NCBI GenBank assembly: GCA_002451695.1
Contig: DKDC01000019.1
Coordinates: 108,943-172,942 of the forward strand
From: Prevotellaceae bacterium UBA6858
GTDB taxonomy: Bacteria; Bacteroidota; Bacteroidia; Bacteroidales; Bacteroidaceae
DNA: 64,000 nt
Direction: 5' to 3'
Position 1 is the stretch's first letter, and every line of letters starts with the position of its first letter. The position numbers and the translations under genes were made by a program. The notes beneath the pieces are model-generated. The model ran no database searches. It was given only the letters and a program-made list of their open reading frames with translations, and was not told the DNA's origin. Below are positions 16,753-25,944 of this stretch, piece by piece.

Positions 16753-17751
16753 TCAACGATTGTCTTGATTTATAAGGTTCACCACCACTTTTACCATAAT
16801 ATCCTTTTCCTCCGTGCGGCTTTCGGCAATCATAAGCGTCAAAGCCACAAGCGTATTGTCGGCTATTCGCTTATGACCATCGCCTGAATACAAAATGCCA
16901 TTGTTCTCCATAAACCATAGAAACAGCATGGCGGCAATCCGTTTGTTGCCATCACTGAACGAATGGTTTTTCACCACAAGATACAGAAGCATTGCCGCTT
17001 TCTCCTCTACAGAGGGATAGAGTTCCTTGCCATCGAAAGTCTGGTATATCTGCCCAATGCTGCCTTTGAAAGATTCGTCTTTCTCATTAGCGAACCAGAT
17101 GCTCTCGCCAAATTTTTCTTTCAAGATATTAATGGCATCCATTGCATTCTCGTAAGTGGCGCGGAAAAGCTCCTGCTTTGTGGTTTTCCTAATATCCAAA
17201 GACTGATAATCATATCTGTCAAGAGTATCAAGTGCGTAAACGTAATCGGTTATAACGTTGAACAAGCCGCCGCTCTCACCTTCGGAAGCCTCCTGTTGCA
17301 AAGCCATGGCACGCGACATGAGCCTGACAACATTCTTCAGCTCATCGTAATGGTCAAGCCGGCGTTTGTTCATCGCATAGCCTTTTACTATATATTCTTT
17401 GAGAACCTTGTTTGCCCACTTTCTGAAGTCAACGCCTCTTTTGCTCTTAACCCTATAGCCAACAGACGTTATCATTTCAAGATTATAATACTCTGTTTTC
17501 TGCATTTGGACATACCCCTCACGTCTGCCATAAACCTTGGGTGTCGCAAATTTTGCGACTACCGGCTCACCCGCAAGTTCTTCTTTCAACGCATTATTTA
17601 TATGCTTTGAAATTGTTTTATAGTCTCTGCCGAATAACTCCGCCAACTGCTGTCGATTCAGCCATACTGTGTCGTTCTCAAGTTTCACATCCAATTCGAC
17701 GCTCCCTTCCGGTGAGTGGTAAATGGCTATCAGAGGTTTTTCCTGTTGCAT
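16753..17751 (-). CDS. RhuM-Fic fusion protein (putative AMP-transferase)
   Basis: 332 residues from the ATG at 17751. An upstream ATG (17784) adds 11 residues, but the chosen start is preceded by AACGTAAAAATT, nearly the same context as the sigma-like gene at 23631. Residues ~5-140 match RhuM proteins (VWLNRQQLAELFGRD, KRGVDFRKWANKVLKEY). Residues ~200-325 are Fic/Doc, with the active-site motif HSFSDGNKRIAAMLF containing catalytic His and phosphate-binding GNKR. Such fusions are known as virulence RhuM/Fic proteins; they probably modify a target protein with AMP or phosphate. No separate antitoxin is seen. Confidence 0.88.
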   Translation of the reverse strand: MQQEKPLIAIYHSPEGSVELDVKLENDTVWLNRQQLAELFGRDYKTISKHINNALKEELAGEPVVAKFATPKVYGRREGYVQMQKTEYYNLEMITSVGYRVKSKRGVDFRKWANKVLKEYIVKGYAMNKRRLDHYDELKNVVRLMSRAMALQQEASEGESGGLFNVITDYVYALDTLDRYDYQSLDIRKTTKQELFRATYENAMDAINILKEKFGESIWFANEKDESFKGSIGQIYQTFDGKELYPSVEEKAAMLLYLVVKNHSFSDGNKRIAAMLFLWFMENNGILYSGDGHKRIADNTLVALTLMIAESRTEEKDIMVKVVVNLINQDNR

Positions 17752-17816
17752 AATTTTTACGTTTTCACTTTCACAAAGTTGCAAACTTCCGCCCTATAAA
17801 CGCCCCAAGCCGCCTT

Positions 17817-19265
17817 TTATCTGCGAATTACAGCATCGGAAATATCCTTGGCCATACGCCTCAAGGCTTCTTCAGACGGTTTTGTTTCGTTTGCCCAACT
17901 TACCCGTATGCGGTAGGCGGCATTGCTGTCGGGAACTTCTTCTTGGATGCTCAGCATCACTTTTTCGTAATAATCACCGCGAACCGTGTCGCAAACCGCC
18001 TCACCCGAAACCCATGCAACGTTGTCGGTGGGCAAAGACTGACTGTCTTCATAACGATAATACAAATTGCCCCGACAGTAGATTTTCACATCGGCAAGGG
18101 TCTTCCCTGTCGCCAGCCCGATTACCTTAGCCTCGCACTCCTCATTATAGCCGTCATGACCTTCAAGGCTCTTTCTGACAGCCACGTCAACCCGCTTTTG
18201 CAAATCCACGTCAATGTCATTGGGCTTGTATATCGTATCGGCATATACGTTATACCGCATGGAATATCCGTCTTTGTTCAAGTCCAGCTCGCGCCACCAA
18301 TGTTCCCTATGCACACGTATATCTTCGTATTCCGGCTTTACGAGCAGACCACAGCGGTCGCGCAAGCCATACTTTCCGTCTCTGTCCTCTATACCTAATA
18401 TTCCCCTATAAGGAAGCCGGCCATACAGTTCGCACCGTTTATAATCGGTGCAGGCATATTGGTTGTAGCCAATGGAGAAAGAGGGAAGCAGAACCGCCAA
18501 ATAAGCCACGGAAGCCGCCGCGAGCAAATGCTTTTTGGTGGCACGGTATAAACCGCCAGCAACCGTATATGCCATCATGCCAAAACTTGCCGCAAGCGCA
18601 AAGATACGTGCAAACCCTCCAAAATACTGGGCATAGAAGAACACGCAAGCTCCGAGCAGCATAAGCCACATTCTTTCCGCCATAACGCCGTAATAGCGGC
18701 ACAACAGCCAACAGCCAAGCAGCGGAGCGCCCAAACAGGCAAAGCGGCACAAACGCAAATCCATTGCAAGCCCGGCGTAGAGAGCAACTATGCAAACAAG
18801 CAGCAAGGCGCAATAATATTTGGCTTCGCGTTTTTTCCAAAGAACCGCCCCAAACAAGTCGCGCTTCTTCATATCCGTGCGCACAAGCCGCCTTTTGAAA
18901 AACATGACGAAATACACGGCTACCGGCACAACCAGCAGCCACACTATCCAAAACGCACGGAAACAGTTGTACAACAACAAGTCAAATTCCTGGTTTAAGA
19001 CATAAAAGGGATATTTTGCAAGTTCGTGCACCCCTATATACTCGTTTCTTGGCTGAAAAGCCCAAAACGCCACGGCCAGCATCCCCGCCAACGGCAGCCA
19101 TGTGCGCTTTTCCCTGTTGTACAGGCAAAACGTGGCAGACAAGCGTAAAAGCACTGCAAGCGATGCGAAAAGGCTGCCCACGCCATACCCATTCCACCCT
19201 ATACACACTGTAAGCGCCCACATTGAGCACAAGGCCAAATCAAGCCATAAAAATTTTGTCCTCAT
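17817..19265 (-). CDS. Multi-pass membrane protein with WG-repeat-like region
   Basis: 482 residues. The first ~265 contain eight or more hydrophobic helices. Residues ~285-330 (GILGIEDRDGKYGLRDRCG, LVKPEYEDI) resemble a WG repeat (WG-beta propeller unit). The remainder is hydrophilic and ends in an ETKPSEEALRRMAKDISDAV helix. I do not recognise the family. It is 21 bp downstream of a small unknown gene in the same direction, within a minus-strand accessory block, and the last gene before RhuM-Fic. Confidence 0.7.
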   Translation of the reverse strand: MRTKFLWLDLALCSMWALTVCIGWNGYGVGSLFASLAVLLRLSATFCLYNREKRTWLPLAGMLAVAFWAFQPRNEYIGVHELAKYPFYVLNQEFDLLLYNCFRAFWIVWLLVVPVAVYFVMFFKRRLVRTDMKKRDLFGAVLWKKREAKYYCALLLVCIVALYAGLAMDLRLCRFACLGAPLLGCWLLCRYYGVMAERMWLMLLGACVFFYAQYFGGFARIFALAASFGMMAYTVAGGLYRATKKHLLAAASVAYLAVLLPSFSIGYNQYACTDYKRCELYGRLPYRGILGIEDRDGKYGLRDRCGLLVKPEYEDIRVHREHWWRELDLNKDGYSMRYNVYADTIYKPNDIDVDLQKRVDVAVRKSLEGHDGYNEECEAKVIGLATGKTLADVKIYCRGNLYYRYEDSQSLPTDNVAWVSGEAVCDTVRGDYYEKVMLSIQEEVPDSNAAYRIRVSWANETKPSEEALRRMAKDISDAVIRR

Positions 19266-19286
19266 TTCCTTTTGATTTTTATCCGT

Positions 19287-19634
19287 TCACTCCACCGTAA
19301 TGATATTCTTCACGAAATTAGTCATTTCCCCACGAAAATCCAAATATTCATAAACAAGAAAAGTCCCTTTTTTCAACGGTTTCAATGTCCATGTAAGAAC
19401 GCTGTCGTCCGCGCCGCATTCCCCTCTGCGCATTTGCTCCGGATGCAGATACAGGCAGGAACATTCTCCATCGAACTCCGATTTGTCGAACACGATATTA
19501 TAGTTTATCCCCACAGAGCCGTGCCGTCTCCCCATAAAAGACAACTCGCCGCCGGGGAAGTTTACGCTATGGCGTTCAACCACTATTTTAAGATAGTTTT
19601 TACTATTGTCATACACAAAATCCAAGTCAATCAT
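19287..19634 (-). CDS. Small hypothetical protein, probably all-beta
   Basis: 115 residues without signal peptide or membrane segment. Alternating hydrophobic pattern and WTLKPLKKGTFLVYEY followed by FRGE give a faint resemblance to chagasin-type (I42) inhibitors, too weak to call. It lies between the LRR gene and the membrane-protein gene, same strand, small gaps. Confidence 0.6.
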   Translation of the reverse strand: MIDLDFVYDNSKNYLKIVVERHSVNFPGGELSFMGRRHGSVGINYNIVFDKSEFDGECSCLYLHPEQMRRGECGADDSVLTWTLKPLKKGTFLVYEYLDFRGEMTNFVKNIITVE

Positions 19635-19668
19635 TTCTTCTTATTTTTCTATGCTTAATATTAACTCC

Positions 19669-20739
19669 CTAATCCCAGAAAGCGAATCTGTCAAGGGTGG
19701 TGTTCTGTTCAAACACATCTTTTTTTATTCTCATTTTGGGTGGTGTCTGCATACTCACCCTCGGGCAGCAGGCAAATGCCGCCATTTCAATATCCACACA
19801 CGAATTGAACTTCACCGTTTTCAATTTCTTGTTATAGTAAAAAGCCTCCACCCCCACCTCCTTCAATGACGCAGGAAACTCCAATTGCGAAATGTTTGAA
19901 GGATAAAAGGCACGCGACCCGATTTTCTCCAATCCCTCCGGGAAATTGATGTGTTTCAGTTTGTCGCAGTAACGGAAGGCATACTCCGAGATTCTTTTCA
20001 CGCCCTCATGAAGTGTAACCTTTTTAAGGGAACTGCAAAACATGAACCCGCCAACAATCTCCACGCCAGCGGGAATTTCTATCTCTTCCAACGACCCACA
20101 ACATTCAAAAGAATTCAAAAATTCAAGATACCGTGGGAGAGCCACCCTTTTCAGACTGTCGCAATGACGGAATGCATACCCTCCGATTCCCACCACGCTA
20201 TCGGGAATGTGAATCTCCCGCAGGGAAACGCAGCCGTCAAAAACACGCCAGTTTATGCAGGTTATGGAGCGAGGTACGGTAAACGTCTCCAATGCAGCGC
20301 AACCCATAAACGCTCCATCGCCCACGCACCCAATACCGTCATGCAAAGTTATGCTGCGCAGCTTTTTCTGCGAGCAAAAGGCGTAAGGCTCTATAATGGA
20401 AACGCTCTCCGGCACGATGAAAATTTCCTTTTCCTCCACACAGAATATAAGCCGTGCCATGTCCTTTGAATAAAGCACGCCGTCTTTCATCGTCAGGAAA
20501 TCCGACTGGTTGTCAACATTGTCTATGCAGACCCTTGCAAAATCTGTGGGGGATGCCGAAAACGCATAAATAATCGGACTTACAGAAGCAAATGGACTTT
20601 TGTCCTCTCTGTGCGGAATGTCAGTATGCTTGGGTAAATGCAGCGTGCCTATCCTTTCATACTTCTCCCAAAGACTGTCGCCGTTCTGAAAAACAACATC
20701 TTTTACAAAATTCTCTTCACGTGTAAAAACGTTCGCCAT
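19669..20739 (-). CDS. BspA-type leucine-rich repeat protein
   Basis: 356 residues. From about residue 110 to 340 it carries roughly nine repeats of the LRR_5/BspA type (examples IEPYAFCSQKKLRSITL, IGGYAFRHCDSLKRVAL, ISEYAFRYCDKLKHINF). There is no signal peptide, unlike surface BspA adhesins, so it is probably cytoplasmic and may recognise a protein partner. It sits 19 bp downstream of the macro-like gene. Confidence 0.82.
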   Translation of the reverse strand: MANVFTREENFVKDVVFQNGDSLWEKYERIGTLHLPKHTDIPHREDKSPFASVSPIIYAFSASPTDFARVCIDNVDNQSDFLTMKDGVLYSKDMARLIFCVEEKEIFIVPESVSIIEPYAFCSQKKLRSITLHDGIGCVGDGAFMGCAALETFTVPRSITCINWRVFDGCVSLREIHIPDSVVGIGGYAFRHCDSLKRVALPRYLEFLNSFECCGSLEEIEIPAGVEIVGGFMFCSSLKKVTLHEGVKRISEYAFRYCDKLKHINFPEGLEKIGSRAFYPSNISQLEFPASLKEVGVEAFYYNKKLKTVKFNSCVDIEMAAFACCPRVSMQTPPKMRIKKDVFEQNTTLDRFAFWD

Positions 20740-20758
20740 AACAAAAAAGGTTTACGCA

Positions 20759-21499
20759 TTATTCATCGAATATAAGCAAATAATCCAAAAACGGCCACGG
20801 CAACCACACGTTTGTCATTTCCATGACGTCCCTGAAAAGCGGCACTATGTGCCTATGACTCCAACCGGCTTTGCCGCAGCCTACCGGGGTTACGAAGAAT
20901 TTCAACTCACTGTGCGCTTTTGCAAATTCCAGAAAACGCCTCACGGAACATCCGATGCTCTCCAAGTTCACACCTGCGGTGGGAATTGCATAAGACTGCC
21001 CTTGCAAGCCCTCCGCCTGCCCCTTAACCGCGCCGAAATGCTCACGCGCATAAGCCGCCGCACCTTCGCCGTGGCTTCCCGAGCAATGGCTGCCAAAAAC
21101 AAAAATCTCGTTTGCCTCTAGCTTGTCCACAAATCTCGGGGTTATTCGCTGCTCCTTGCCGTCCGTAAGCTTTACTGGAAAAAAGCTGTCCCCCTCCCAA
21201 TAGGCCATTGGGTGCAGTTCTTCAGTCAGTTTGTCATAGCACAAAGGCCCGGGCAATTCCTCCAGCCGCTCCAGTTTCCGCACCAACTCCTCTTCGCTCT
21301 TGGCAAACACGAAGTTCCAATACCACCTGTTCTCATAAAGAATGTCAGAAGAATCAAAACAGGGGTAAAAAGACCTGTCAGCCGCCACATACACTCCGTC
21401 TTTCGGTTCGCCGCTCAAGGCGTGCGCTATTACATCTTTCACGCCTTGGAATTTCACGCCCAGCACATTTATCGCGCCGTCATTCCTAACCTTTATCAT
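20759..21499 (-). CDS. Macro-like protein (A1S_2505-type)
   Basis: 246 residues. The C-terminal half (~130-240) has ITPRFVDKLEANEIFVFGSH, GSHGEGAAAYAREHFG, SYAIPTAG and FFVTPVGCGKAGW, matching a widespread protein found in phages and bacteria that looks like a macro/ADP-ribose-binding fold. The N-terminal half (1-120) is unknown. It overlaps the preceding YbjN-like gene by 4 bases (ATGA), indicating translational coupling. A nucleotide- or ADP-ribose-related function is inference. Confidence 0.75.
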   Translation of the reverse strand: MIKVRNDGAINVLGVKFQGVKDVIAHALSGEPKDGVYVAADRSFYPCFDSSDILYENRWYWNFVFAKSEEELVRKLERLEELPGPLCYDKLTEELHPMAYWEGDSFFPVKLTDGKEQRITPRFVDKLEANEIFVFGSHCSGSHGEGAAAYAREHFGAVKGQAEGLQGQSYAIPTAGVNLESIGCSVRRFLEFAKAHSELKFFVTPVGCGKAGWSHRHIVPLFRDVMEMTNVWLPWPFLDYLLIFDE

Positions 21500-21921
21500 A
21501 CCTGCTGCTCCGTATCTTCAATTTTTTCGCGCTCCTCCAATTCTTTCATGGCGTTGTAGAACACCGTGCGCACCATGCCCAATATCTCTATCGAATGCCC
21601 GAGACTTGCGGAAAGGCTCTCCTTGTCGCAATAGAAAAACTCGCAACTGGCACTCACCTCCTTTGCAGTAGGCTCGATATAAACCTTAACCAATTTGGCC
21701 TCACGCGTTACGTTGTTGCAAGCGGCAAGGCATTTCACCTTTTCCTCCTCGCCTATGTCATGAAACCTTGGGAGCACCGCCGTAACAAAACATTCGTCCT
21801 CCGGCACGAGTATGTAAATGGTCTTCATCTCGTGAAGAATGAAAATGCTGCCAACCTTGTCCTCCATCGGCTTGAAGCCCAAACCCTCAAGCGTCTCTTT
21901 TATCATTTCCTTATTCGACAT
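21496..21921 (-). CDS. YbjN / T3S-chaperone-like protein, paralogue 1
   Basis: 141 residues. The N-terminus (KEMIKETLEGLGFKPMEDKV) and the pattern of short strands followed by SLGHSIEILGMVRTVFYNAM recall the YbjN/CesT-like chaperone fold. It is clearly related to the next gene upstream (same opening, same middle, same final helix), so the two are tandem duplicates. A chaperone or adaptor role for neighbouring proteins is plausible. Confidence 0.65.
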   Translation of the reverse strand: MSNKEMIKETLEGLGFKPMEDKVGSIFILHEMKTIYILVPEDECFVTAVLPRFHDIGEEEKVKCLAACNNVTREAKLVKVYIEPTAKEVSASCEFFYCDKESLSASLGHSIEILGMVRTVFYNAMKELEEREKIEDTEQQV

Positions 21922-21939
21922 AATCCTAATCCTTGTTTG

Positions 21940-22371
21940 TCAGTTACCCTTTTCGCAAACGCTTGCACCGCCCGGCCCGCCTGCAAATTCCGCCTCTACG
22001 CCCGCGATGGCCTTTCGCGCATACATATACGCGCCTTCCATGCTCGATATTATATGTAGCAAGGTTTTCTCCAGATTTTCCCCGCCCAGCAGTTTGCGCT
22101 CATAGGTGAGCCACATGCTTTCGCCAAACGCGTATGCCTTTACATACTTGAGCGCCGAGTTGAGCTTTTCGGTCAGTGTGCAGTATTCCGCCATTTTCCC
22201 CTCTTCAATGTCGTAGATGCCGGGCAGAGCCACATTCAGGAAATCCTCGTCGTCCTCGTTGTAAATGTAAAGAAGTTTCATTCCCTCGTAACAAAAAAAG
22301 TAGCCGCAATCCTCTACCGGCTCGGGCTTGAAGCCCATGTTTGTAAGTGCCTTAAAAACTTTCTCTTTCAT
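21940..22371 (-). CDS. YbjN / T3S-chaperone-like protein, paralogue 2
   Basis: 143 residues, opening KEKVFKALTNMGFKPEPVED and containing LLYIYNEDDEDFLNVALPGI, parallel to TIYILVPEDECFVTAVLPRF in the downstream paralogue. The C-terminal tail is Gly/Ala-rich. The gap to paralogue 1 is 18 bp. Confidence 0.65.
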   Translation of the reverse strand: MKEKVFKALTNMGFKPEPVEDCGYFFCYEGMKLLYIYNEDDEDFLNVALPGIYDIEEGKMAEYCTLTEKLNSALKYVKAYAFGESMWLTYERKLLGGENLEKTLLHIISSMEGAYMYARKAIAGVEAEFAGGPGGASVCEKGN

Positions 22372-22461
22372 TATTTCATTATGTTTTTGTGTTAATGCCT
22401 TTTCTTTATAATTAGAGTGTCAAAACCATTGGTTTCTATCACACTGTGAAAACCGTACCCT

Positions 22462-23631
22462 TTATGTCGCATTGTTTTTCCACCATTTCCTTATTGCCTC
22501 GCCGAAATGTTTGTTAAGCCTTGAATAGCGCGTGTCGAGCCACGAGCGTTCCCTGCCAAGCCGCTTTGCCACATCCAGGGGGGACACGTTCTCTATGAAA
22601 CGCTGCGTCCATATAAGGCGGTCCTCATCCGACCATTTCATCTTGCCGGAAAACCAGTAAAGAAAATCCACCACATTGCGATCCCGCTCATACCGCCCGA
22701 GGTTCACGCCTAACACATCGGACAAAGGGCTTTTCTCCATGTCCTCCAATATGCTTTTTGCGCCGTCCGCCGCATATTCCTCCTCCACCTCGACAATGCG
22801 GGGCGACTTGTCGCGCAGGAACTCTTCCGCATAAGGGTTGTCGTTGCGTATCAGCACATCCTTCAGCCTTGTCTCCGCTTTCTTGATTATGTCGCGCAGC
22901 CTGTCCGCCCCAAGGCTTAGCTCCCTCATCATCCGGGCTTCGCTCTTGCGGTCAACATACACCGCCGTAAGCATGTCCTTATGCAGGCCGTTGGGCATCA
23001 TGTCTGCAAGCATTACCTCCCACCTCGCCGCCCCCACCGATTTGCCCACCAGACGCGTGTTGCCGGGCGTGCGTGCGCGGCTTGCCTTTATGCACCCCAT
23101 GTCCTCAAGCACTTTCATCACCTCGTGCCACGCCAGCTTTTCAAGCCACTTAAAAAAACTGCCCTTGCCGGAATAACTGTCAAGCACACCCCATGTGCCG
23201 TTGTCCCAAAGGTGTGTGTAGAGTATGTTGCCGAACTCCTCTTTTGACACATCAACATTGTAAGTCCGTCTTATTTCCCCGATTATCTTTGAGCGCAAGC
23301 CACGAATACGGCAGTTGTTTTCATAAAAAAAGAGGCGGATATACTCTTTGTCGCCTGATTTAAGTTTGTTGATGATTTCATCCGCGCCCTCCCCCATGCC
23401 GGCATACCGCCGCAGCTCCTTGCGCACAACCGAACGGCAATGGCCAAGACACTCCTGCCGGGTGCGGAAAGCCTTCTTTTCTTTGGCAATCCTGTCCATA
23501 ATCCTTTGCACAAGACAATCACCAACGGCGGGAAGCCTTCCGCCCTTGTCCGCAAATTCCTTGCGCGCAGCCTCTATCAAGCCGATAATCGTGTCCCTGT
23601 CGGGCAAAAAGTTCGTGTTCATGTCTGCCAT
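22462..23631 (-). CDS. Divergent sigma-70-like factor
   Basis: 389 residues from the ATG at 23631; the ATG at 23682 adds 17 residues but would place the start on top of the promoter-like box at 23687-23694. Residues ~110-175 resemble sigma region 2 (FGNILYTHLWDNGTWGVLDS, GSFFKWLEKLAWHEVMKVLE). The last 60 residues are a region-4-type HTH (NVSPLDVAKRLGRERSWLDT). A second HTH-like segment (SLGADRLRDIIKKAETRLKD) lies between them. ECF factors are about 180 residues, so this is twice normal length. It may direct transcription of the accessory block downstream. Confidence 0.65.
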   Translation of the reverse strand: MADMNTNFLPDRDTIIGLIEAARKEFADKGGRLPAVGDCLVQRIMDRIAKEKKAFRTRQECLGHCRSVVRKELRRYAGMGEGADEIINKLKSGDKEYIRLFFYENNCRIRGLRSKIIGEIRRTYNVDVSKEEFGNILYTHLWDNGTWGVLDSYSGKGSFFKWLEKLAWHEVMKVLEDMGCIKASRARTPGNTRLVGKSVGAARWEVMLADMMPNGLHKDMLTAVYVDRKSEARMMRELSLGADRLRDIIKKAETRLKDVLIRNDNPYAEEFLRDKSPRIVEVEEEYAADGAKSILEDMEKSPLSDVLGVNLGRYERDRNVVDFLYWFSGKMKWSDEDRLIWTQRFIENVSPLDVAKRLGRERSWLDTRYSRLNKHFGEAIRKWWKNNAT

Positions 23632-23644
23632 AACTTTTACGTTC

Positions 23645-23703
23645 GTACCAATGAAAAACCGACATTTGCATAGCCGTTTCACAATGCAAATATCGGTTGG
23701 TAC
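23645..23703. promoter_or_regulatory. Large inverted repeat at the start of the sigma-like gene
   Basis: GTACCAAT (23645-23652) plus ACCGACATTTGCA (23658-23670) face TGCAAATATCGGT (23685-23697) plus TGGTAC (23698-23703). The right arm read on the minus strand contains a -7-like GATATTTG. Probably the promoter/operator of the sigma-like gene. Confidence 0.55.
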
Positions 23704-23800
23704 AGGCAGGTGGGGCGAACGTTGTCAGACAAACAATTCGCGGAATTTCTACTCCCTGTTTGTCTGCAACTTACCCTATAATGTTAATTGAATTTTAACA

Positions 23801-25075
23801 CTAAACAAGCGTCATTAGTTCTTCGGGAATTGTTATGTGCTCGGGCAGAACCGTAAGGTGGCCTTTCGTGCCTTTGATCAGGAACGGCCCTGACGGCTCC
23901 CGCATCTTTTCGCAAGCCGCCCCCACCACCTTGCGTATGTCGCCCAAAACCACGTGAAGCGTTTTCTCCCGGTTTTCGCCCTGGGCGTTGAAGTCTTTCA
24001 CCATATTGTCAAAAGTTTTCTTGCCGCTTTGCCTATAGACCTCACGATACAGTTTCCCGAAAGTCTCCTCCTGCCCCTTTATGTCGAGCGTGTCAACGTT
24101 GTCCCCATTCTTTTTGCGGTCTATCAAGTATATAAGGTAGAGGACAAAACTCCCGCTGCGGCCAAAATGCAAAACCTCCTCGCGCCCCCTCTTTTTCATT
24201 ATCAGGCGGTAGATGCCATTGTTACGGTTTTGGGAGTCTATATGATTGAAACTGCGTACCTCCAAGTCTATTGCGGATTTCTCCGCCATATATTGCGGGC
24301 TGAGTATCGTAAAAATCTTTTCGCTCTCACCTGGCGACAACTGGGAACACAAAAACCTAATTGCGCTCGCATCTAAAGAATCCATCAGCACATTAAGCAT
24401 TGCCGTCATCTCCGGTTTGTCGAACTTGCGGACATTCCTGATGTTATTGGACAATTCCTTGTAGCACTTCAGCCTTTTCTTGTGGGCGAGAATGCTGTCA
24501 AAGTCCAGCGACTCCCCGATGGAGCGGGCTGCCATGCCGAATGTGGGATGCACTGCCTTGTCCGCCAGTCCGGCCAAATAGCCGGCAACAAACCTCTTGT
24601 TCGACACAAGCGGCGCAACCAGTTTCTCAAAATCCCCGGGGTTGCTGATGATATACCGCTTCAGAGCCTCCGCAATGTTATATTGGTATATGCGCTCCGC
24701 GTCATACGCCACGAGCGCGACATCCTGATACAATCGCTCCGCTTCCGTCTTGGCGGCGATGAACCTTTTGACAATCTCTCCCGGCGTGTCAAGCTGCATA
24801 ATCAGGTTGCAGCCCCGCTCCTCCACCAGCCCCTGTATTTTGGGGTGGTTTGCCAGCTCTACGCACGGAACAGCCTCAATGCTGTAGGTGTTGAAATAGT
24901 CCCCATGCCAATTCCTCATGCCCTCTCCCACCTCCAGGGACTTTTGCGCCAAAGGCGAGCCCTCGGCGGCAATAATATATATGCAGCTGTCGAGAAACTG
25001 CCCCACAGAGCAAGCCTCCTCTACAATCACGCCGACATTCGGCTCATACACAGGGGAGTTGTCAATGATTTTCAT
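23801..25075 (-). CDS. Unknown 424-residue protein
   Basis: I do not recognise this family. It has no signal peptide or membrane helix. The N-terminal ~130 residues look globular alpha/beta, the middle (~130-260) helical and charged. The C-terminal ~120 residues (LHFGRSGSFVLYLIYLIDR, KTLHVVLGDIRKVV, PFLIKGTKGHLTVLPEHI) have the look of a winged-helix DNA-binding end. The 13 bases before and including the ATG (CTATAAGACTATG) are identical to those of the zinc-ribbon gene at 26109, linking the two. It is upstream of the sigma-like gene, separated by ~120 bp. Confidence 0.65.
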   Translation of the reverse strand: MKIIDNSPVYEPNVGVIVEEACSVGQFLDSCIYIIAAEGSPLAQKSLEVGEGMRNWHGDYFNTYSIEAVPCVELANHPKIQGLVEERGCNLIMQLDTPGEIVKRFIAAKTEAERLYQDVALVAYDAERIYQYNIAEALKRYIISNPGDFEKLVAPLVSNKRFVAGYLAGLADKAVHPTFGMAARSIGESLDFDSILAHKKRLKCYKELSNNIRNVRKFDKPEMTAMLNVLMDSLDASAIRFLCSQLSPGESEKIFTILSPQYMAEKSAIDLEVRSFNHIDSQNRNNGIYRLIMKKRGREEVLHFGRSGSFVLYLIYLIDRKKNGDNVDTLDIKGQEETFGKLYREVYRQSGKKTFDNMVKDFNAQGENREKTLHVVLGDIRKVVGAACEKMREPSGPFLIKGTKGHLTVLPEHITIPEELMTLV

Positions 25076-25089
25076 AGTCTTATAGCTTT

Positions 25090-25322
25090 CAGTCGTTATT
25101 CTTGTGTCGTTTGTGCAAAGTTTGCGAAATTATCGCAGAAACACACCCGACAAACAGGTTTTTGTTTTGCGCAAGCGAAAGATTTCGGACGAACGCCATC
25201 CGCCCAACAACAATCACATAACACAATGTATCGCACCGCCGTAGGGGCGTATGGCATACGCCCAAAATTGCGCCGATTATACCACGGAACGTACCCATAC
25301 GGCACTGCCAATATCCGCGAAT
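25090..25322. other. Intergenic stretch with REP-like palindrome
   Basis: No gene seen. It holds the palindrome at 25241-25263 within a longer ~100-bp block that recurs, diverged, at about 26213-26330, and a -7-like AAACTTTG on the minus strand near 25118. Confidence 0.5.
25241..25263. repeat. REP-like palindrome, copy B
   Basis: GTAGGGGCGTAT, G, GCATACGCCC. Same arms as copy A at 13167. Confidence 0.75.
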
Positions 25323-25853
25323 TTATTGCTCTATGCCTGTCTCCAAGTCAATATACCCGGTTGTGTCCCCAAAGAAACCGCTTTTTTTGTACTCCGTAAT
25401 TTTACCCTGGTTGTATTTGGAGAACCCCTTATATGCGAACGAAGTCAGCATAATATCTCCAGGCTTGACCAATGCGCATCTGTCATTGGCATTCCACGCC
25501 ACATAAGTGTCCCTCCAGAAATGACCCAAAACCCTGTATTGAAATCGGAATGCCCGCTCCAGATTGTCTCTGTACAACCCACCTTGGCAACCGTTTTTGT
25601 CAAGGATGATTATCCCATTATAACACACCACAAAACCGCTATCAAAAACAGGAGATATGACAAAACTCCCCGATGTGTCTATCCAACCCCATTTGCCGTC
25701 CTGTTCCACGCCCAGCAAAGAGCAGGATGTTTCAGTTTCTGTCAAAGAACCGTCTATATTGACCTTGTATTCTTTCAAAGGCTCGCTTACGTCCTCAAAC
25801 CTGAAACTGTAACGAGCCACGTCATCATAAGTGAATTTTCCCATAATTGACAT
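25323..25853 (-). CDS. WG-repeat protein
   Basis: 176 residues. Residues ~50-75 contain a clear WG repeat (GKWGWIDTSGSFVISPVFDS), and the rest alternates short strands, consistent with a small WG propeller fragment. No signal peptide. Its C-terminus (GFFGDTTGYIDLETGIEQ) may be a further degenerate repeat. Function unknown; WG-repeat proteins often mediate protein interaction. Confidence 0.7.
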   Translation of the reverse strand: MSIMGKFTYDDVARYSFRFEDVSEPLKEYKVNIDGSLTETETSCSLLGVEQDGKWGWIDTSGSFVISPVFDSGFVVCYNGIIILDKNGCQGGLYRDNLERAFRFQYRVLGHFWRDTYVAWNANDRCALVKPGDIMLTSFAYKGFSKYNQGKITEYKKSGFFGDTTGYIDLETGIEQ

Positions 25854-25944
25854 TTGTTTTTACAGGCAAAGTTTGCACAAGCCGAGACCTAAGCCGCCAC
25901 TGCAAACTCCGCACTTTTGTTTCCAGATATTGTATATACTGCTG

